Shown here: positions 25,307 through 34,853 of the stretch, one piece after another | How positions within the stretch are numbered: the stretch's first letter is position 1 | Layout of the letters: each line of letters starts with the position of its first letter | Source: Szabonella alba | GTDB taxonomy: Bacteria > Pseudomonadota > Alphaproteobacteria > Rhodobacterales > Rhodobacteraceae | Reading direction: 5' to 3' | NCBI RefSeq assembly: GCF_016765775.1 | Contig: NZ_JAESVN010000004.1 | Span: forward strand, 124,001-188,000 | DNA length: 64,000 bases | Notes under the pieces: generated by a model | The model's database searches: none | Seen by the model: only the letters and a program-made list of their open reading frames with translations | Told to the model about the DNA's origin: nothing | Position numbers and translations under genes: made by a program

Positions 25307-26074
25307 ATGTCCCAACCCGCCGCCCCGGAGCAGACACCCCCCGGACCTGAGCGGGACAGCGGGATCCTGCTGGAGGATGTCGGCCTGCGTCTTGCCGGGC
25401 GCGAGGTTCTGTCAAACATTTCGCTGCATCTGACCGAACGGCGGATCGCCATTCTGGGGCGCAACGGGTCTGGCAAGACCTCGCTTCTGCGGGTCATCGC
25501 CGGGTTGATCCCGCCAACGACCGGCTGGATGCGCATCGACGGGCAGGATCCCGCCACGAAGCGCCGCGACATGCTGCGCCGGATTGGCATCCTGTTCCAG
25601 AATCCCGATCACCAGATCATCTTTCCCACCGTGGCCGAGGAGCTGTGTTTCGGGCTGATCCAGCAAGGGCTGGACCGCGGCACAGCCACCGCCCGGATGC
25701 GCGCGCATCTGGCAGCACAGGGTCGCGCGCATTGGGAGGACCGGCCCGTCACCGCGCTGTCGCAGGGCCAGCGCCAGATGCTGTGCCTGATGGCGGTGCT
25801 GCTGATGGAACCGGCCACGATCCTGCTGGATGAACCCTTTGCCGGGCTTGACCTTCCCAGCCGCGCGCGGCTGCGCCGCAGACTGGCGGCCCTGCCCCAG
25901 CAGATCATCACCATCACCCATGATCCGGCCGAGATGACCGGCCATGACCGCGCCATCTGGATCGAGGCGGGCCGGGTGCAAAGGGATGGACCAGCCGACG
26001 CGGTGGCCGCACAGTTCGTGGAAGCGATGAACCATGAGGGGGCGCTGGATGCTGACGCTGACCTCGCACCATAA
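25307..26074 (+). CDS. bioM: Biotin ECF transporter ATPase
   Basis: This 255-residue ATPase is of the CbiO/BioM type: Walker A GRNGSGKTS, Q-loop LFQNPDHQIIFPTV typical of ECF ATPases, signature LSQGQRQM, Walker B ILLDEP. It should power biotin uptake with the BioN membrane component and the BioY substrate-binding component. The end of the gene overlaps bioN by about 26 bases. Assignment to biotin rests on the downstream bioY. Confidence 0.93.
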   Translation: MSQPAAPEQTPPGPERDSGILLEDVGLRLAGREVLSNISLHLTERRIAILGRNGSGKTSLLRVIAGLIPPTTGWMRIDGQDPATKRRDMLRRIGILFQNPDHQIIFPTVAEELCFGLIQQGLDRGTATARMRAHLAAQGRAHWEDRPVTALSQGQRQMLCLMAVLLMEPATILLDEPFAGLDLPSRARLRRRLAALPQQIITITHDPAEMTGHDRAIWIEAGRVQRDGPADAVAAQFVEAMNHEGALDADADLAP

Positions 26075-26642
26075 GACCGCGCTGCATGCCCTGCCTGCGG
26101 GGCCGAAACTGGCAGCACTGGCGCTGATCACGGCGGGCATGTTGGCCCTGCCCACGGCGGCGTCGGTCTGGGCGCTTGCGGTTCTGGTGGCGCTGGTGCA
26201 TCTGGCGCTGGGGCGCGGCTTTGCGCGGCAGGCGGCGCGCGCCCTGCTGCCGCTCTGGCCCTTTCTGCTGATTCTGCTGATCTGGCATTTCTGGACGGAT
26301 GCGCCGGAACGCGGCGCGCTGGTCGCGGGCCGGATGCTGACCGCCGTGGCGCTGGCCAATCTGGTGACGATGACGACGCGGCTGGATGCGATGATCGCGC
26401 TGGTGGAACGGATCACGCAGCCCGTCGCGCGCTGGCTGCCGCCCCGGCGGCTGGCGCTGGCCATCGCACTGGTCATCCGCTTCACCCCGGTCCTGATGGA
26501 CAAGGCGGTGATTCTGGGGCAGGCATGGCGCGCGCGGTCTGCCCGGCGGCGCAACCCGCGACTGGTGCTGCCGCTGGTGCTGGCAGCCATCGACGATGCC
26601 GAACAGGTGGCCGAGGCGATCCGGGCGCGCGGCGGGGTCTGA
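26049..26642 (+). CDS. bioN: Biotin ECF transporter transmembrane component
   Basis: This 197-residue membrane protein has about five hydrophobic segments. The two cytoplasmic coupling helices with the A-R-x motifs of EcfT/BioN are visible (LGQAWRARSARR; EQVAEAIRARGG). It links the ATPase BioM to the substrate binder BioY. GAGGGGG precedes 26049; an ATG 15 bases earlier is possible. It overlaps bioM out of frame. Confidence 0.92.
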   Translation: MLTLTSHHKTALHALPAGPKLAALALITAGMLALPTAASVWALAVLVALVHLALGRGFARQAARALLPLWPFLLILLIWHFWTDAPERGALVAGRMLTAVALANLVTMTTRLDAMIALVERITQPVARWLPPRRLALAIALVIRFTPVLMDKAVILGQAWRARSARRRNPRLVLPLVLAAIDDAEQVAEAIRARGGV

Positions 26643-26684
26643 CGCGCCCCAAGGCCCGGCATCCGGCGCAGGTGGAACGCGGAT

Positions 26685-26716
26685 GCCTCCGGCGGAGGTA
26701 TCTGGACCAAGATGAA
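26685..26716 (+). repeat. Dispersed intergenic repeat, copy A
   Basis: The 32-base sequence begins with the small hairpin CCTCC-GGC-GGAGG and continues with TATCTGGACCAAGATGAA. It lies between bioN and bioY. A second copy at 53093-53124 on the other strand matches 31 of 32 bases, and a diverged third lies at 32195-32225. Confidence 0.85.
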
Positions 26717-26773
26717 CAGGCGTGACCGAGGCTGCGGGCCTGCCGGGACGCCGCGACGGGAGACGAAGAACCG

Positions 26774-27319
26774 ATGGAACGCAGTCTGACCTATATCGCG
26801 CTGTTTGCGGCGCTGATCGCAGCCCTTGGGCTGGTGCCGCAGATCACGCTGGCGACCGGCGTGCCGATCACGGCGCAAAGTCTGGGCGTGATGCTCTGCG
26901 GCACGGTGCTGGGGGCGCGGCGCGGCGCGCTGGCGGCAGGGCTGTTCGTGGCGCTGGTCGCACTGGGCCTGCCGCTTTTGTCGGGCGGGCGCGGCGGTCT
27001 GGGGGTGTTTGTCTCCCCCACGGCAGGCTTTGCGCTTGGTTTTCCGCTGGCGGCTTTCGTCGCGGGCTGGGTGGTTGAAAAATGGCAGGCCTCCATCGGC
27101 ATCGCGGCCTTTGCCGGTGCGCTGATCGGCGGGGTGGGCGTGCTCTATCTGTGCGGAATCACTGGCATGGCGCTTGTCCTTGGCAAAAGCTGGCCCGAGG
27201 CGGCGCTGCTGGTCAGCCCCTTCATTCCGGGCGATCTGCTGAAGGCGGGACTGGCCGCCGGGGTGACGCGGGGCCTTGCGCAATTGCGGCCCGGGGCGGT
27301 TCTGTCGCGCGCGGGGTAA
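26774..27319 (+). CDS. bioY: Biotin transporter substrate-binding component
   Basis: This 181-residue protein has six probable membrane segments and BioY family stretches: ITLATGVPITAQSLGVML, the GGRGGLGVFVSPTAGFALGFP region, and PGDLLKAGLAA near the end. BioY binds biotin with high affinity and works alone or with BioMN. It follows bioN by about 130 bases that contain a repeat, so part of its expression may be separate. A terminator follows. Confidence 0.96.
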   Translation: MERSLTYIALFAALIAALGLVPQITLATGVPITAQSLGVMLCGTVLGARRGALAAGLFVALVALGLPLLSGGRGGLGVFVSPTAGFALGFPLAAFVAGWVVEKWQASIGIAAFAGALIGGVGVLYLCGITGMALVLGKSWPEAALLVSPFIPGDLLKAGLAAGVTRGLAQLRPGAVLSRAG

Positions 27320-27357
27320 GCGGGCGCAGAACAGATGTGACAGGCCCCTGACGCATA

Positions 27358-27387
27358 GGCCCGGCAGGATCAGCCGGGCCTTTATCT
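27358..27387 (+). terminator. Terminator after bioY
   Basis: A perfect 8-bp stem GGCCCGGC / GCCGGGCC with a seven-base loop is followed by TTTATCTTT. It lies about 40 bases after the bioY stop. Confidence 0.85.
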
Positions 27388-27435
27388 TTCCGGCCCCCGA
27401 CAGCGGACAGGGGCGTGAAAACACACCCCAAATGC

Positions 27436-27462
27436 AAAAGGCCCCCGCATTTGCGAGGGCCT
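27436..27462 (-). terminator. Terminator after tRNA-Asp
   Basis: On the minus strand AAGGCCCTCGC and GCGGGGGCCTT form an 11-bp stem (one G-T pair) with loop AAAT, followed by TTTTG. It lies 12 bases after the tRNA-Asp 3' end. Confidence 0.85.
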
Positions 27463-27473
27463 TGCGAACGATC

Positions 27474-27550
27474 TGGCGCGGTTGACGGGGCTCGAACCCG
27501 CGACCCCCGGCGTGACAGGCCGGTACTCTAACCAACTGAGCTACAACCGC
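27474..27550 (-). tRNA. tRNA-Asp (GTC)
   Basis: A full cloverleaf folds on the minus strand with encoded CCA: acceptor GCGGTTG/CAACCGC with G73, anticodon loop CTGTCAC (GTC, Asp) and T loop TTCGAGC. Promoter-like and terminator-like sequences flank it, so it is a single-gene unit. Confidence 0.98.
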
Positions 27551-27570
27551 GCAGGTCAGATCGTGAGCGC

Positions 27571-27599
27571 GTGATAGAGAAGCCCCGGGGGGAGGTCAA
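27571..27599 (-). promoter_or_regulatory. Probable promoter of tRNA-Asp
   Basis: TTGACC and TATCAC are separated by exactly 17 bases on the minus strand, and the tRNA begins 20 bases downstream of the -10 element. Confidence 0.75.
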
Positions 27600-27662
27600 G
27601 CGCGCAAATCGCAAAAGCCGAAATTCCCTTCGCCCGTGCCGCGCCCCCCTTCGCCATGACAA

Positions 27663-28601
27663 TCAGCGATCCGGCGCGGGGATGAACTCGGCATCATCCC
27701 CCGGCGGCAGGCGAAACCGCCCACGCGCCCAGTCCCCCGCGCGCCAGGCCTCTTTTGCCGCGTCAATCCGGTCGCGCGACGAGGCGACGAAATTCCACCA
27801 GATGAAGCGTGGACCCCCCATCGTATCCCCGCCCAGAAGCATCAGACGCGCGCCCTGATCGCCCGCCGTCAGCGCGATCCGGTCGCCGGGGCGGAACACC
27901 AGCATCCGACCAGCGGCGTAAGATTCGCCGCCCACCGTCACCTCACCCGACAGGATATAGGCGCCGCGATCCTCCTGATTGTCGGGCAGCGGGATGGCGG
28001 CGCCGGGATCCAGCCGCACATCGGCATAAAACGCCCCCATCGGCAGATTGACCGGTGCCGCCTCCCCCCAGGCGGACCCAAGGATCAGCCGGACCTCCTT
28101 GCCCTCCGCCTCAAGCAGCGGCAGATGATCCGCACCGGCATGGGCGAATTCGGGGGCCGCGTCCTCAAGCGTTTCGGGCAAGGCCAGCCATGTCTGTAGG
28201 CCGAACAGCGCATGCGGGGCCTGCCGGGCCGGGCCGTCCATCCGTTCGGAATGGGTGATGCCATGGCCCGCCATCATCCAGTTTACCGCCCCCGGTTCGA
28301 TCCACTGATCGGTGCCCAGACTGTCACGGTGATGGATCTTGCCGCGCAGCAGATAGGTCACCGTGCCCAGCCCGATATGCGGATGCGGGCGCACGTCGAT
28401 ACCCTGCCCGGTCAGAAATTCCGCCGGTCCCATCTGGTCGAAGAAGATGAAAGGCCCGACCATCTGCCGCGCCGCCGAAGGCAGCGCGCGGCGCACCTCG
28501 AACCCGCCGATATCGCGGGCGCGGGGAACGATGACCGTCTCGATGGCGTCGATGGCATCCCCGAGGGGGATCTGCGGATCAAGGGCGGGGTTCCAGCTCA
28601 T
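27663..28601 (-). CDS. Pirin family protein
   Basis: This 312-residue protein has the two cupin domains of pirins. The N-terminal metal site is complete: RPHPHIGLGTVTYLL (His73, His75) and HSER (His117, Glu119). Bacterial pirins include quercetinase-like dioxygenases and metabolic regulators; which applies here cannot be read from sequence. The C-terminal part ends with WWNFVASSRDRI, typical of the family. Single gene between two tRNA genes. Confidence 0.93.
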   Translation of the reverse strand: MSWNPALDPQIPLGDAIDAIETVIVPRARDIGGFEVRRALPSAARQMVGPFIFFDQMGPAEFLTGQGIDVRPHPHIGLGTVTYLLRGKIHHRDSLGTDQWIEPGAVNWMMAGHGITHSERMDGPARQAPHALFGLQTWLALPETLEDAAPEFAHAGADHLPLLEAEGKEVRLILGSAWGEAAPVNLPMGAFYADVRLDPGAAIPLPDNQEDRGAYILSGEVTVGGESYAAGRMLVFRPGDRIALTAGDQGARLMLLGGDTMGGPRFIWWNFVASSRDRIDAAKEAWRAGDWARGRFRLPPGDDAEFIPAPDR

Positions 28602-28767
28602 GGCGTGTCTCCTTCATGGGATGGGGAAATCCTGCCAGATCATCCCTGCACCGAACAGACCTGCCCGCGCAGGGATCCTGTGCAGAAAGGCCAAGAGGAT
28701 CCATGCGCAGCGCCATGTGCGGTCGGGCCCGAGATCGGCCGTAGCGCCCTGTGAAGCAATGGGGGAA

Positions 28768-28843
28768 TGGTGGGAGATGACGGGTTCGAACCGCCGACAT
28801 TCTCGGTGTAAACGAGACGCTCTACCAACTGAGCTAATCTCCC
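28768..28843 (-). tRNA. tRNA-Val (TAC)
   Basis: The minus strand folds to a cloverleaf with encoded CCA: acceptor GGGAGAT/ATCTCCC with A73, anticodon loop TTTACAC (TAC, Val) and T loop TTCGAAC. Confidence 0.98.
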
Positions 28844-28852
28844 CGCCGCTGC

Positions 28853-28881
28853 CGATTAGCGCATCGCTTGCGCGGAGGCAA
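28853..28881 (-). promoter_or_regulatory. Probable promoter of tRNA-Val
   Basis: TTGCCT and TAATCG are separated by 17 bases on the minus strand; the tRNA begins 9 bases after the -10 element. Confidence 0.6.
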
Positions 28882-28975
28882 GCGGGTTGGAAAGACAGCG
28901 TGCAACGCGGCAGAAAACATCGACAGCCCCCGCCCGGCACAGGCCACGACGCCAAGGCCCCGGGGCGCGAAGGTC

Positions 28976-29494
28976 TCAGATCACCTTCATTCCTGCGCGA
29001 AAGCGGCGCATATTGGCCTGATACCCGGCCGCCGAGGCCAGAAGCCCGGCCTGCGCGGCCTCATCCAGCATGCGGATCACCTTGCCCGGCGCGCCCATCA
29101 CCAGGGATCCGTCGGGGATTTCCTTGCCTTCGGTAATCAGCGCGCAGGCCCCGATCAGGCAGCCCTTGCCGATTTTCGCCCCATTGAGAATTGTCGCGCC
29201 CATGCCGATCAGGCTGCCCTCGCCGATGGTGCAGCCATGCAGCATGGCCCTGTGGCCGATGGTGCAATTCGCGCCGATCACCAGCGGATGCCCCATATCG
29301 GTATGCAGCACAGAATTCTCCTGCACATTGCTGCCCGCGCCGATGACGATTTCCTCATTGTCGCCGCGCAAAGTGGCGCCGAACCAGACCGAGGCGCCTT
29401 CCTCCAGCACGATCTTGCCGATCAGATTGGCATCGGGGGCCACCCATGTATCGGGATGGATCCGGGGGGCGTGGCCGTCAAGCGCATAGATCAT
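28976..29494 (-). CDS. Gamma carbonic anhydrase family protein
   Basis: This 172-residue protein is a left-handed beta helix built from hexapeptide repeats (for example [39 protein letters not shown]). The gamma-class zinc histidines are placed as expected ([16 protein letters not shown]). It resembles the YrdA/PaaY subgroup; enzymatic activity as carbonic anhydrase is not certain for this branch. It overlaps gmk by ATGA and is the last gene of yicC-gmk-this gene. Confidence 0.92.
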   Translation of the reverse strand: MIYALDGHAPRIHPDTWVAPDANLIGKIVLEEGASVWFGATLRGDNEEIVIGAGSNVQENSVLHTDMGHPLVIGANCTIGHRAMLHGCTIGEGSLIGMGATILNGAKIGKGCLIGACALITEGKEIPDGSLVMGAPGKVIRMLDEAAQAGLLASAAGYQANMRRFRAGMKVI

Positions 29495-30144
29495 CGGGTA
29501 TCAAACTCCGTATTGAGGCCGCGCACCAGATCGGACAGGCCGGGCTGGCGGTCGCGGCGCAGGCGTTCCGCTTCCAGAATGGTGGTCAGATTCGCGAAAG
29601 TGCGGTCCAGATCGTCATTGACCAGCACATAATCATATTCGGCCCAATGGCTGATCTCATCACGGCTTTTGGCCATGCGGCCTTCGATCACCGCGTCGCT
29701 GTCCTGCCCGCGCCCGCGCAGGCGGCGTTCCAGTTCCGGGATCGACGGAGGCAGCACGAAGATCGACACGACATCGCGGCCAAGCGCGGAATTGCGGATC
29801 TGCTGGCCGCCCTGCCAGTCGATATCGAACAGCGTGTCGCGCCCTTCGGCCATGGCGGCCTCAACCGGGCTCCGGGGACTGCCGTAGAAATTGCCGAACA
29901 CCTCGGCATGTTCCAGCATCTCACCTGCCGCGACCATGGCCAGAAACTCATCGCGCTGGCGGAAATAGTATTCGCGACCCTCGGCCTCCCCCTCACGCGG
30001 GGGGCGGGTCGTGGCGGACACTGAAAAACGCAAGGACGGATCCCAGCCCGTCAGCCGCCGCGCCAGCGTCGATTTCCCGGCCCCCGAGGGCGAAGAGAGG
30101 ATCAGCAAAAGCCCGCGTCGATTGGCAGTCTGCAGCATCGTCAT
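29491..30144 (-). CDS. gmk: Guanylate kinase
   Basis: This 217-residue kinase has the P-loop [10 protein letters not shown], the GMP-binding region ([19 protein letters not shown]) and [10 protein letters not shown]. It phosphorylates GMP to GDP with ATP. It overlaps yicC upstream and the carbonic anhydrase gene downstream, each by ATGA, which indicates strong translational coupling. Confidence 0.97.
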   Translation of the reverse strand: MTMLQTANRRGLLLILSSPSGAGKSTLARRLTGWDPSLRFSVSATTRPPREGEAEGREYYFRQRDEFLAMVAAGEMLEHAEVFGNFYGSPRSPVEAAMAEGRDTLFDIDWQGGQQIRNSALGRDVVSIFVLPPSIPELERRLRGRGQDSDAVIEGRMAKSRDEISHWAEYDYVLVNDDLDRTFANLTTILEAERLRRDRQPGLSDLVRGLNTEFDTR

Positions 30145-31082
30145 TCCACGTTCTGAACCTGTTCGCGCATCTGATCGATCACCGTCTTGAGGTCAAGCCC
30201 GAGGCGGGTCAGGTCCGAGGACTGCGCCTTGGAGCACAGCGTATTGGCCTCACGCATGAATTCCTGCATCAGGAAATCGAAACGACGCCCCACCGGCGCG
30301 GTATCGGCCAGCAGCCCCCGCGCCGCCGCGATATGGGCGCGCAGGCGGTCCAGTTCCTCGGTGATATCGGATTTCACGGCGATCAGGGCCAGTTCCTGCG
30401 CCACGCGGGACGGCTCCACACCGTCAGTATTGTCCAGCACGCGCGCCAAGGCCTCGCGCAGCGCCTGCGCGGCATGGTCGCGCCGCGCCCCGGCGGCTTG
30501 GGCGGCCGCTTCGGTCAGCGCGGCCACACGGTCGATCTGCGCCGCGATAACGGCGTGAAGCGCTGCGCCCTCGGCGGCGCGGGAGGTCGCGAAATCCGCC
30601 AGAAGCGGCGGCAGATCGGCCAGAATCGCGGCGCGCAGGGCGGTCATGTCCTCCTCCGGGGCGGCCTGTTCCAGCACGCCGCGAAAGCCCAGAACCTCGG
30701 CCTGCCCGGCCTGACGCAGCGTGACCCCTGCCGCCATCGCTTGCGCCTCGACCTCGGCCAGCGCGGACAGAATACCCGTCAGCGCGGCCCGGTTCACGCG
30801 CAATCCGGTGGCCTCGCCGGTCTCCCGCGTCAGTTTCAGCGACAGGCTGACATTGCCGCGCGCGATCGCGCGGCCCAGTTCGGCGCGCAGGGCCGGTTCC
30901 AGACCCTCGATCCAGTCGGGAACGCGCAGGCGCAGATCCAGCCCCTTGCCATTGACCGCGCGGATATCCCAGGCCCAGGACCAGCCGGAGGCGATATCCT
31001 GGACTGAGCCTTCATCCTGCACGGCCCCTTGGGCGGCGGCCTGACTGCGGCGGGCGGCGAAACCGGTCATGGAAAGGGTCAT
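30141..31082 (-). CDS. yicC: YicC family endoribonuclease
   Basis: This 313-residue protein matches Yic[10 protein letters not shown] at the start, [19 protein letters not shown] near residue 40 and [22 protein letters not shown] near the end. The family includes RNases acting on small RNAs in E. coli. The start at 31082 has GGAG upstream. Linkage to gmk, seen here by an ATGA overlap, is widely conserved in bacteria. Divergent from the PAS gene with about 290 bases between. Confidence 0.94.
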   Translation of the reverse strand: MTLSMTGFAARRSQAAAQGAVQDEGSVQDIASGWSWAWDIRAVNGKGLDLRLRVPDWIEGLEPALRAELGRAIARGNVSLSLKLTRETGEATGLRVNRAALTGILSALAEVEAQAMAAGVTLRQAGQAEVLGFRGVLEQAAPEEDMTALRAAILADLPPLLADFATSRAAEGAALHAVIAAQIDRVAALTEAAAQAAGARRDHAAQALREALARVLDNTDGVEPSRVAQELALIAVKSDITEELDRLRAHIAAARGLLADTAPVGRRFDFLMQEFMREANTLCSKAQSSDLTRLGLDLKTVIDQMREQVQNVE

Positions 31083-31370
31083 GCGGGATCTCCCGGTTGG
31101 GGCGCAGTGTTTACCATTTGTCGAGATTTTCCGCCGAATCCGATGAAACATCCCTATGATGGGCGGGCAGCGGGAAAACCGGAGACCGGCCATCAGACCG
31201 GAGGACCGGACGGCATGACACCATGCCCTCTTGCCTGCCCGAGCCCTAGCAGAGCCCGCCTGCCCCGGCAAGGTTTCCGCCCGCGCGGGAACGCGCCGGG
31301 ACCTGGGCGGCGGGATCTCGGCCTTTTCAGTGTGTCACGAGTGATTTCAGTAACAAGCCGGAGACGATCC

Positions 31371-32123
31371 ATGATCCCGACCTTTTTCACCCGCAGCAGC
31401 GCGGGAGCCAGCGATTCCGACCGGAGAGCCCGCCGGTTGCAGGCCGACAGCCGGTTGCGGCTGATCCGCGATTACTGGACTGCGCTGGCGGACCAGACCC
31501 CCGGCCGCCTGCCCTGCCGCGCCGCGATCAGCCCGCGCGGCATCGAGGCGGCGCTGTCGCAGGCTTTCCTGATTGAGCGGATAGCACCCGGAATGGCCCG
31601 GTTGCGGGTGGCCGGGATGGATCTGAACGATGTGATGGGCATGGAGGTTCGGGGTATGCCGCTGTCCTGTCTGATCGAGCCCGAGGCGCGCGCCGGTTTC
31701 GGTGCAGCATTGGAACAGGTTCTGACCCGCGATTCGATCCTTGAGGCCGAACTGGAGGCCGGGCGTGGTTTCGGCCAAACCCGGCTTTCGGCGCGGTTGC
31801 TGATCCTGCCGCTGGCCGCTGAACCCGACGGGCGGCGCATGGCGCTTGGCGGGTTGGCCGTTGAGGGTGGGATCGGGGCCGCACCGCACCGTTTTCACAT
31901 TGCCCGGCAGCAGGTCCTGCCCGCCTTGCCCGGCCTCCCTACCCTGCCCGGCCCAGCTAACCTGCCCGGCCTAGCTAACCTGCCCGGCCTAGCTAACCTG
32001 CCCGGATTGGCCGCGCCGGAACCTGAGGCCAGCATTGCCCCGCTTCCCACCGCGACAGCGCATCACCGCGCATCGCGCGCAAGGCCGGGGAAACCGCATC
32101 TGTGGCTGGTGAAGTCTGGCTGA
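31371..32123 (+). CDS. PAS domain protein (PAS_5 type) with a proline-rich repeat
   Basis: This 250-residue protein has an N-terminal sensor domain resembling PF07310 (RLIRDYWTALADQTPGRLPCR, then FLIERIAPGMARLRVAGMDLNDVMGMEVRG), common in Rhodobacterales. Residues about 185-215 consist of the repeated unit N-L-P-G-L-A, coded by an 18-bp tandem repeat. The remaining C-terminus is disordered, Ala/Pro/His-rich and basic. GGAG precedes the ATG. There is no output domain, so it may act by protein contact; its role is unknown. Confidence 0.82.
   Translation: MIPTFFTRSSAGASDSDRRARRLQADSRLRLIRDYWTALADQTPGRLPCRAAISPRGIEAALSQAFLIERIAPGMARLRVAGMDLNDVMGMEVRGMPLSCLIEPEARAGFGAALEQVLTRDSILEAELEAGRGFGQTRLSARLLILPLAAEPDGRRMALGGLAVEGGIGAAPHRFHIARQQVLPALPGLPTLPGPANLPGLANLPGLANLPGLAAPEPEASIAPLPTATAHHRASRARPGKPHLWLVKSG
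31925..32012 (+). repeat. 18-bp tandem repeat inside the PAS gene
   Basis: About five units close to CCTGCCCGGCCTAGCTAA follow one another. The third and fourth are identical, the second differs by one base, and the outer two are degenerate. The unit length is a multiple of three, so copy number can change without breaking the reading frame. Confidence 0.88.
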
Positions 32124-32194
32124 AGCCCCCCCCCGGGGGCCGCTTCAAGGAAAGGGGGGCGCTGCCCCCCCCCGGACCGGCCTTGCGGGCCGAT

Positions 32195-32225
32195 CCTCCC
32201 CCCGAGGTACCTGCGCCAAGCTGAA
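32195..32225 (+). repeat. Dispersed intergenic repeat, diverged copy C, with G/C-run hairpin
   Basis: CCTCC...CGAGGTACCTGCGCCAAGCTGAA is a diverged relative of the copies at 26685 and 53093. Just upstream (32150-32172) lies a GGGGGGC-GCT-GCCCCCC hairpin with long C runs. Together they fill the gap between the convergent PAS and DAHP synthase genes and may act as a two-way terminator. Confidence 0.65.
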
Positions 32226-32261
32226 AGGGTAAAACCCTTGCAACGGCGGCAGGCGTGTCCG

Positions 32262-33632
32262 TCAGAGCGCGATCTGGCGACGCGCAGACCGCGAGGCCGA
32301 AAGCTCTTCGGACACCAAGAAAGCCAGTTCCAGCGACTGGCTGGCATTCAGGCGCGGATCGCAGGCGGTGTGATAGCGGTCCGACAGATCCTCATCCGAC
32401 ACGGCGCGCAGACCGCCGGTGCATTCGGTCACATCCTTGCCCGTCATCTCGAAATGCACGCCGCCGGGGATCGTGCCCTCGGATTTGTGGATCGAGAAGA
32501 ATTCGCGCACCTCGCGCAGGATTGAATCGAAAGGCCGCGTTTTGTAGCCGGTCGAGGATTTGATGACATTGCCATGCATCGGATCGCAGGACCAAAGCAC
32601 ATTGGCGCCTTCCTCCTGCACGGTGCGGATCAGGCGCGGCAGATGTTCGCCCACCTTGCCCGCCCCGAACCGCGCGATCAGCGTCAGGCGGCCGGGTTCG
32701 TTTTCCGGGTTCAGCTTGGCCATCAGGATGCGCAAATCCTCGGCCGTGGTGGTGGGGCCGCATTTCAGACCGATCGGGTTCAGCACACCCCGGCAGAATT
32801 CGACATGCGCGCCATCGGGCTGCCGCGTGCGGTCGCCGATCCAGATCATGTGACCCGAGCCCGCCACCGGCTTGCCGGAAATCGAATCGATCCGGCACAG
32901 CGCCTCTTCGTATTCCAGCAGCAGCGCCTCATGGCTGGTGTAGAATTCGACCGCAGCCAGTTCATGCGCGGTATCGGCATTCACGCCCGCCGCGTTCATG
33001 AAATCCAGCGCGTCCGAGATCCGGTTGGACACTTCGCGATAGCGTTCTGCCTTGTCCTGATCGGCAAAACCCAGCGTCCAGCTGTGGACGCGGTGGATAT
33101 CGGCGAAACCGCCCGTCGAGAAGGCGCGCAGCAGGTTCAGCGAGGCCGCGGCCTGCGTATAAGCCTGCAACATGCGCGCCGGATCGGGGCGGCGCGACGC
33201 CTCGGTCGCCTCGAACCCGTTGATGATATCACCGCGATAGGACGGGTATTCCACGCCGCCAATCACCTCGGTCGGGGCCGAGCGCGGCTTGGCGAACTGA
33301 CCCGCCATGCGTCCCACCTTGATGACCGGCACCTTGGCGCCATAGGTCAGCACCACCGCCATCTGCAGCATCACGCGGAACGTGTCGCGGATATTGTCGG
33401 CGCTGAATTCGGCAAAGCTTTCGGCGCAATCGCCCCCCTGCAGCAGGAAGGCGCGGCCTTCGGCGGCGGCGGCAAGGTGCTTTTTCAGGCGCCGCGCCTC
33501 GCCGGCAAAGACCAGCGGCGGATATTTAGCAAGCTGCGCCTCGACCCCGTTGAGTGCGGTCTGATCCGGATAATCCGGCATCTGCACCCGCGGTTTTGCG
33601 CGCCAATCCGATTTCTGCCAGCCCTTGGTCAT
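32262..33632 (-). CDS. aroG: Class II 3-deoxy-7-phosphoheptulonate synthase
   Basis: This 456-residue protein is a plant-like (AroA II) DAHP synthase. Motifs include [33 protein letters not shown] and [14 protein letters not shown]. It makes DAHP from phosphoenolpyruvate and erythrose 4-phosphate, the first shikimate step. GGAG seven bases before 33632 decides the start; much longer frames upstream are chance extensions. The gene symbol is a generic choice. No leader peptide or attenuator is visible upstream. Confidence 0.95.
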   Translation of the reverse strand: MTKGWQKSDWRAKPRVQMPDYPDQTALNGVEAQLAKYPPLVFAGEARRLKKHLAAAAEGRAFLLQGGDCAESFAEFSADNIRDTFRVMLQMAVVLTYGAKVPVIKVGRMAGQFAKPRSAPTEVIGGVEYPSYRGDIINGFEATEASRRPDPARMLQAYTQAAASLNLLRAFSTGGFADIHRVHSWTLGFADQDKAERYREVSNRISDALDFMNAAGVNADTAHELAAVEFYTSHEALLLEYEEALCRIDSISGKPVAGSGHMIWIGDRTRQPDGAHVEFCRGVLNPIGLKCGPTTTAEDLRILMAKLNPENEPGRLTLIARFGAGKVGEHLPRLIRTVQEEGANVLWSCDPMHGNVIKSSTGYKTRPFDSILREVREFFSIHKSEGTIPGGVHFEMTGKDVTECTGGLRAVSDEDLSDRYHTACDPRLNASQSLELAFLVSEELSASRSARRQIAL

Positions 33633-33824
33633 CGGCGTTCTCCGTAGCGTTAGCGGTATCGTGCGGCGGTATAGGCAAAATGCGCAGGAATGCAAAGGGG
33701 CAAAGCCATATGGGATGCCATGCTTCCCCCTTGTGGCGGCGCAGGATTCCTGTTTCCGTGCATCCAAACCGACGCAAACAGGTCGCGGCTGCACCGCCGG
33801 ACCAACCGCAGGCAGGCAAGACCC

Positions 33825-34841
33825 ATGACCACCCCCCCCAAAAGGGCCCTGAGCAATGCAAAGACCGTCGCACCGCGCCGCTTTGTCTTCCTGCTGCTGG
33901 ACCGGTTCACGATGCTGTCCTTTGCCAGTGCGATTGAACCCTTGCGCATCGCCAACCGGGTGATGGGACTGAACGCCTATTGCTGGGTTCTGGCAGGCGA
34001 CGGGGCCACCGGTGAGGTGACCTGTTCCAACGGCGCCTCGTTCCGGCTGGATATTGCGCTGGATGAGATTGACCGTGAGGATACGGTGCTGGTCTGCGGC
34101 GGCATCGACGTGCAGCGCGCGGTGACGAAACCGGTGCTGAACTGGCTGCGGCGTGAGGCGCGGCGCGGGGTGGCCATCGGGGGGCTCTGCACCGGGGCCT
34201 GGGCGCTGGCCAAGGCCGGGCTTCTGGATGGCAAGCGCGCGACGATCCATTGGGAAAATCAGGACGGATTCCTTGAGGAATTCGAACAGGTGAAGCTGAC
34301 GAAATCCATCTTCGTCATAGACGGCAACAGGATGAGCACGGCAGGCGGCACGGCCTCACTCGACATGATGCTCAAGATCATCGCCGCCGACCACGGTGAT
34401 GAGGTGGCCAATACAGTGGCCGATCAGCTGATCTATTCCACCATCCGCACCGATCAGGACACGCAGCGCCTGTCGATCCCGACCCGGATCGGCGTGCGGC
34501 ATCCGAAGCTTTCACAAGTCATTCAGATGATGGAAGCCGCAATCGAGGAGCCGATCAGCCCGGCAGATCTGGCCGAGGACGTGGGCATGTCGACACGGCA
34601 GCTGGAACGGCTGTTCCGGCGCTATCTGAACCGCAGCCCGAAACGCTATTACATGGAGTTGCGGCTGCAGAAGGCACGCAATCTGCTGATGCAGACGGAT
34701 ATGAGTGTCATCAACGTGGCGCTGGCCTGCGGCTTTGCCAGCCCTTCGCATTTCTCGAAATGCTATCGCGCGCATTATGCCACGACCCCTTACCGCGAAC
34801 GCGGCACCCAAGGCGGCCCGTCGCTGCGGCTGTCGATCTGA
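33825..34841 (+). CDS. GlxA family transcriptional regulator (DJ-1/PfpI plus AraC HTH)
   Basis: This 338-residue protein has an N-terminal DJ-1/PfpI-like domain (residues 20-190) with the elbow [16 protein letters not shown]-terminal AraC double helix-turn-helix follows ([23 protein letters not shown] and [23 protein letters not shown]). Family members control catabolism of arginine, carnitine or glycine betaine. It is divergent from the DAHP synthase gene and convergent with hisI, so context gives no substrate. Confidence 0.92.
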   Translation: MTTPPKRALSNAKTVAPRRFVFLLLDRFTMLSFASAIEPLRIANRVMGLNAYCWVLAGDGATGEVTCSNGASFRLDIALDEIDREDTVLVCGGIDVQRAVTKPVLNWLRREARRGVAIGGLCTGAWALAKAGLLDGKRATIHWENQDGFLEEFEQVKLTKSIFVIDGNRMSTAGGTASLDMMLKIIAADHGDEVANTVADQLIYSTIRTDQDTQRLSIPTRIGVRHPKLSQVIQMMEAAIEEPISPADLAEDVGMSTRQLERLFRRYLNRSPKRYYMELRLQKARNLLMQTDMSVINVALACGFASPSHFSKCYRAHYATTPYRERGTQGGPSLRLSI

Positions 34842-34853
34842 CCCATACGGATC

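Noticed and set aside
25412-27535. Minus-strand open frame of 707 codons
   Set aside because: It runs antisense through bioM, bioN and bioY and even into tRNA-Asp. The three plus-strand genes have clear family motifs, so this is a shadow frame.
31083-31370. Possible riboswitch or leader between yicC and the PAS gene
   Set aside because: No conserved riboswitch core or leader peptide could be recognised; the gap fits two divergent promoters.
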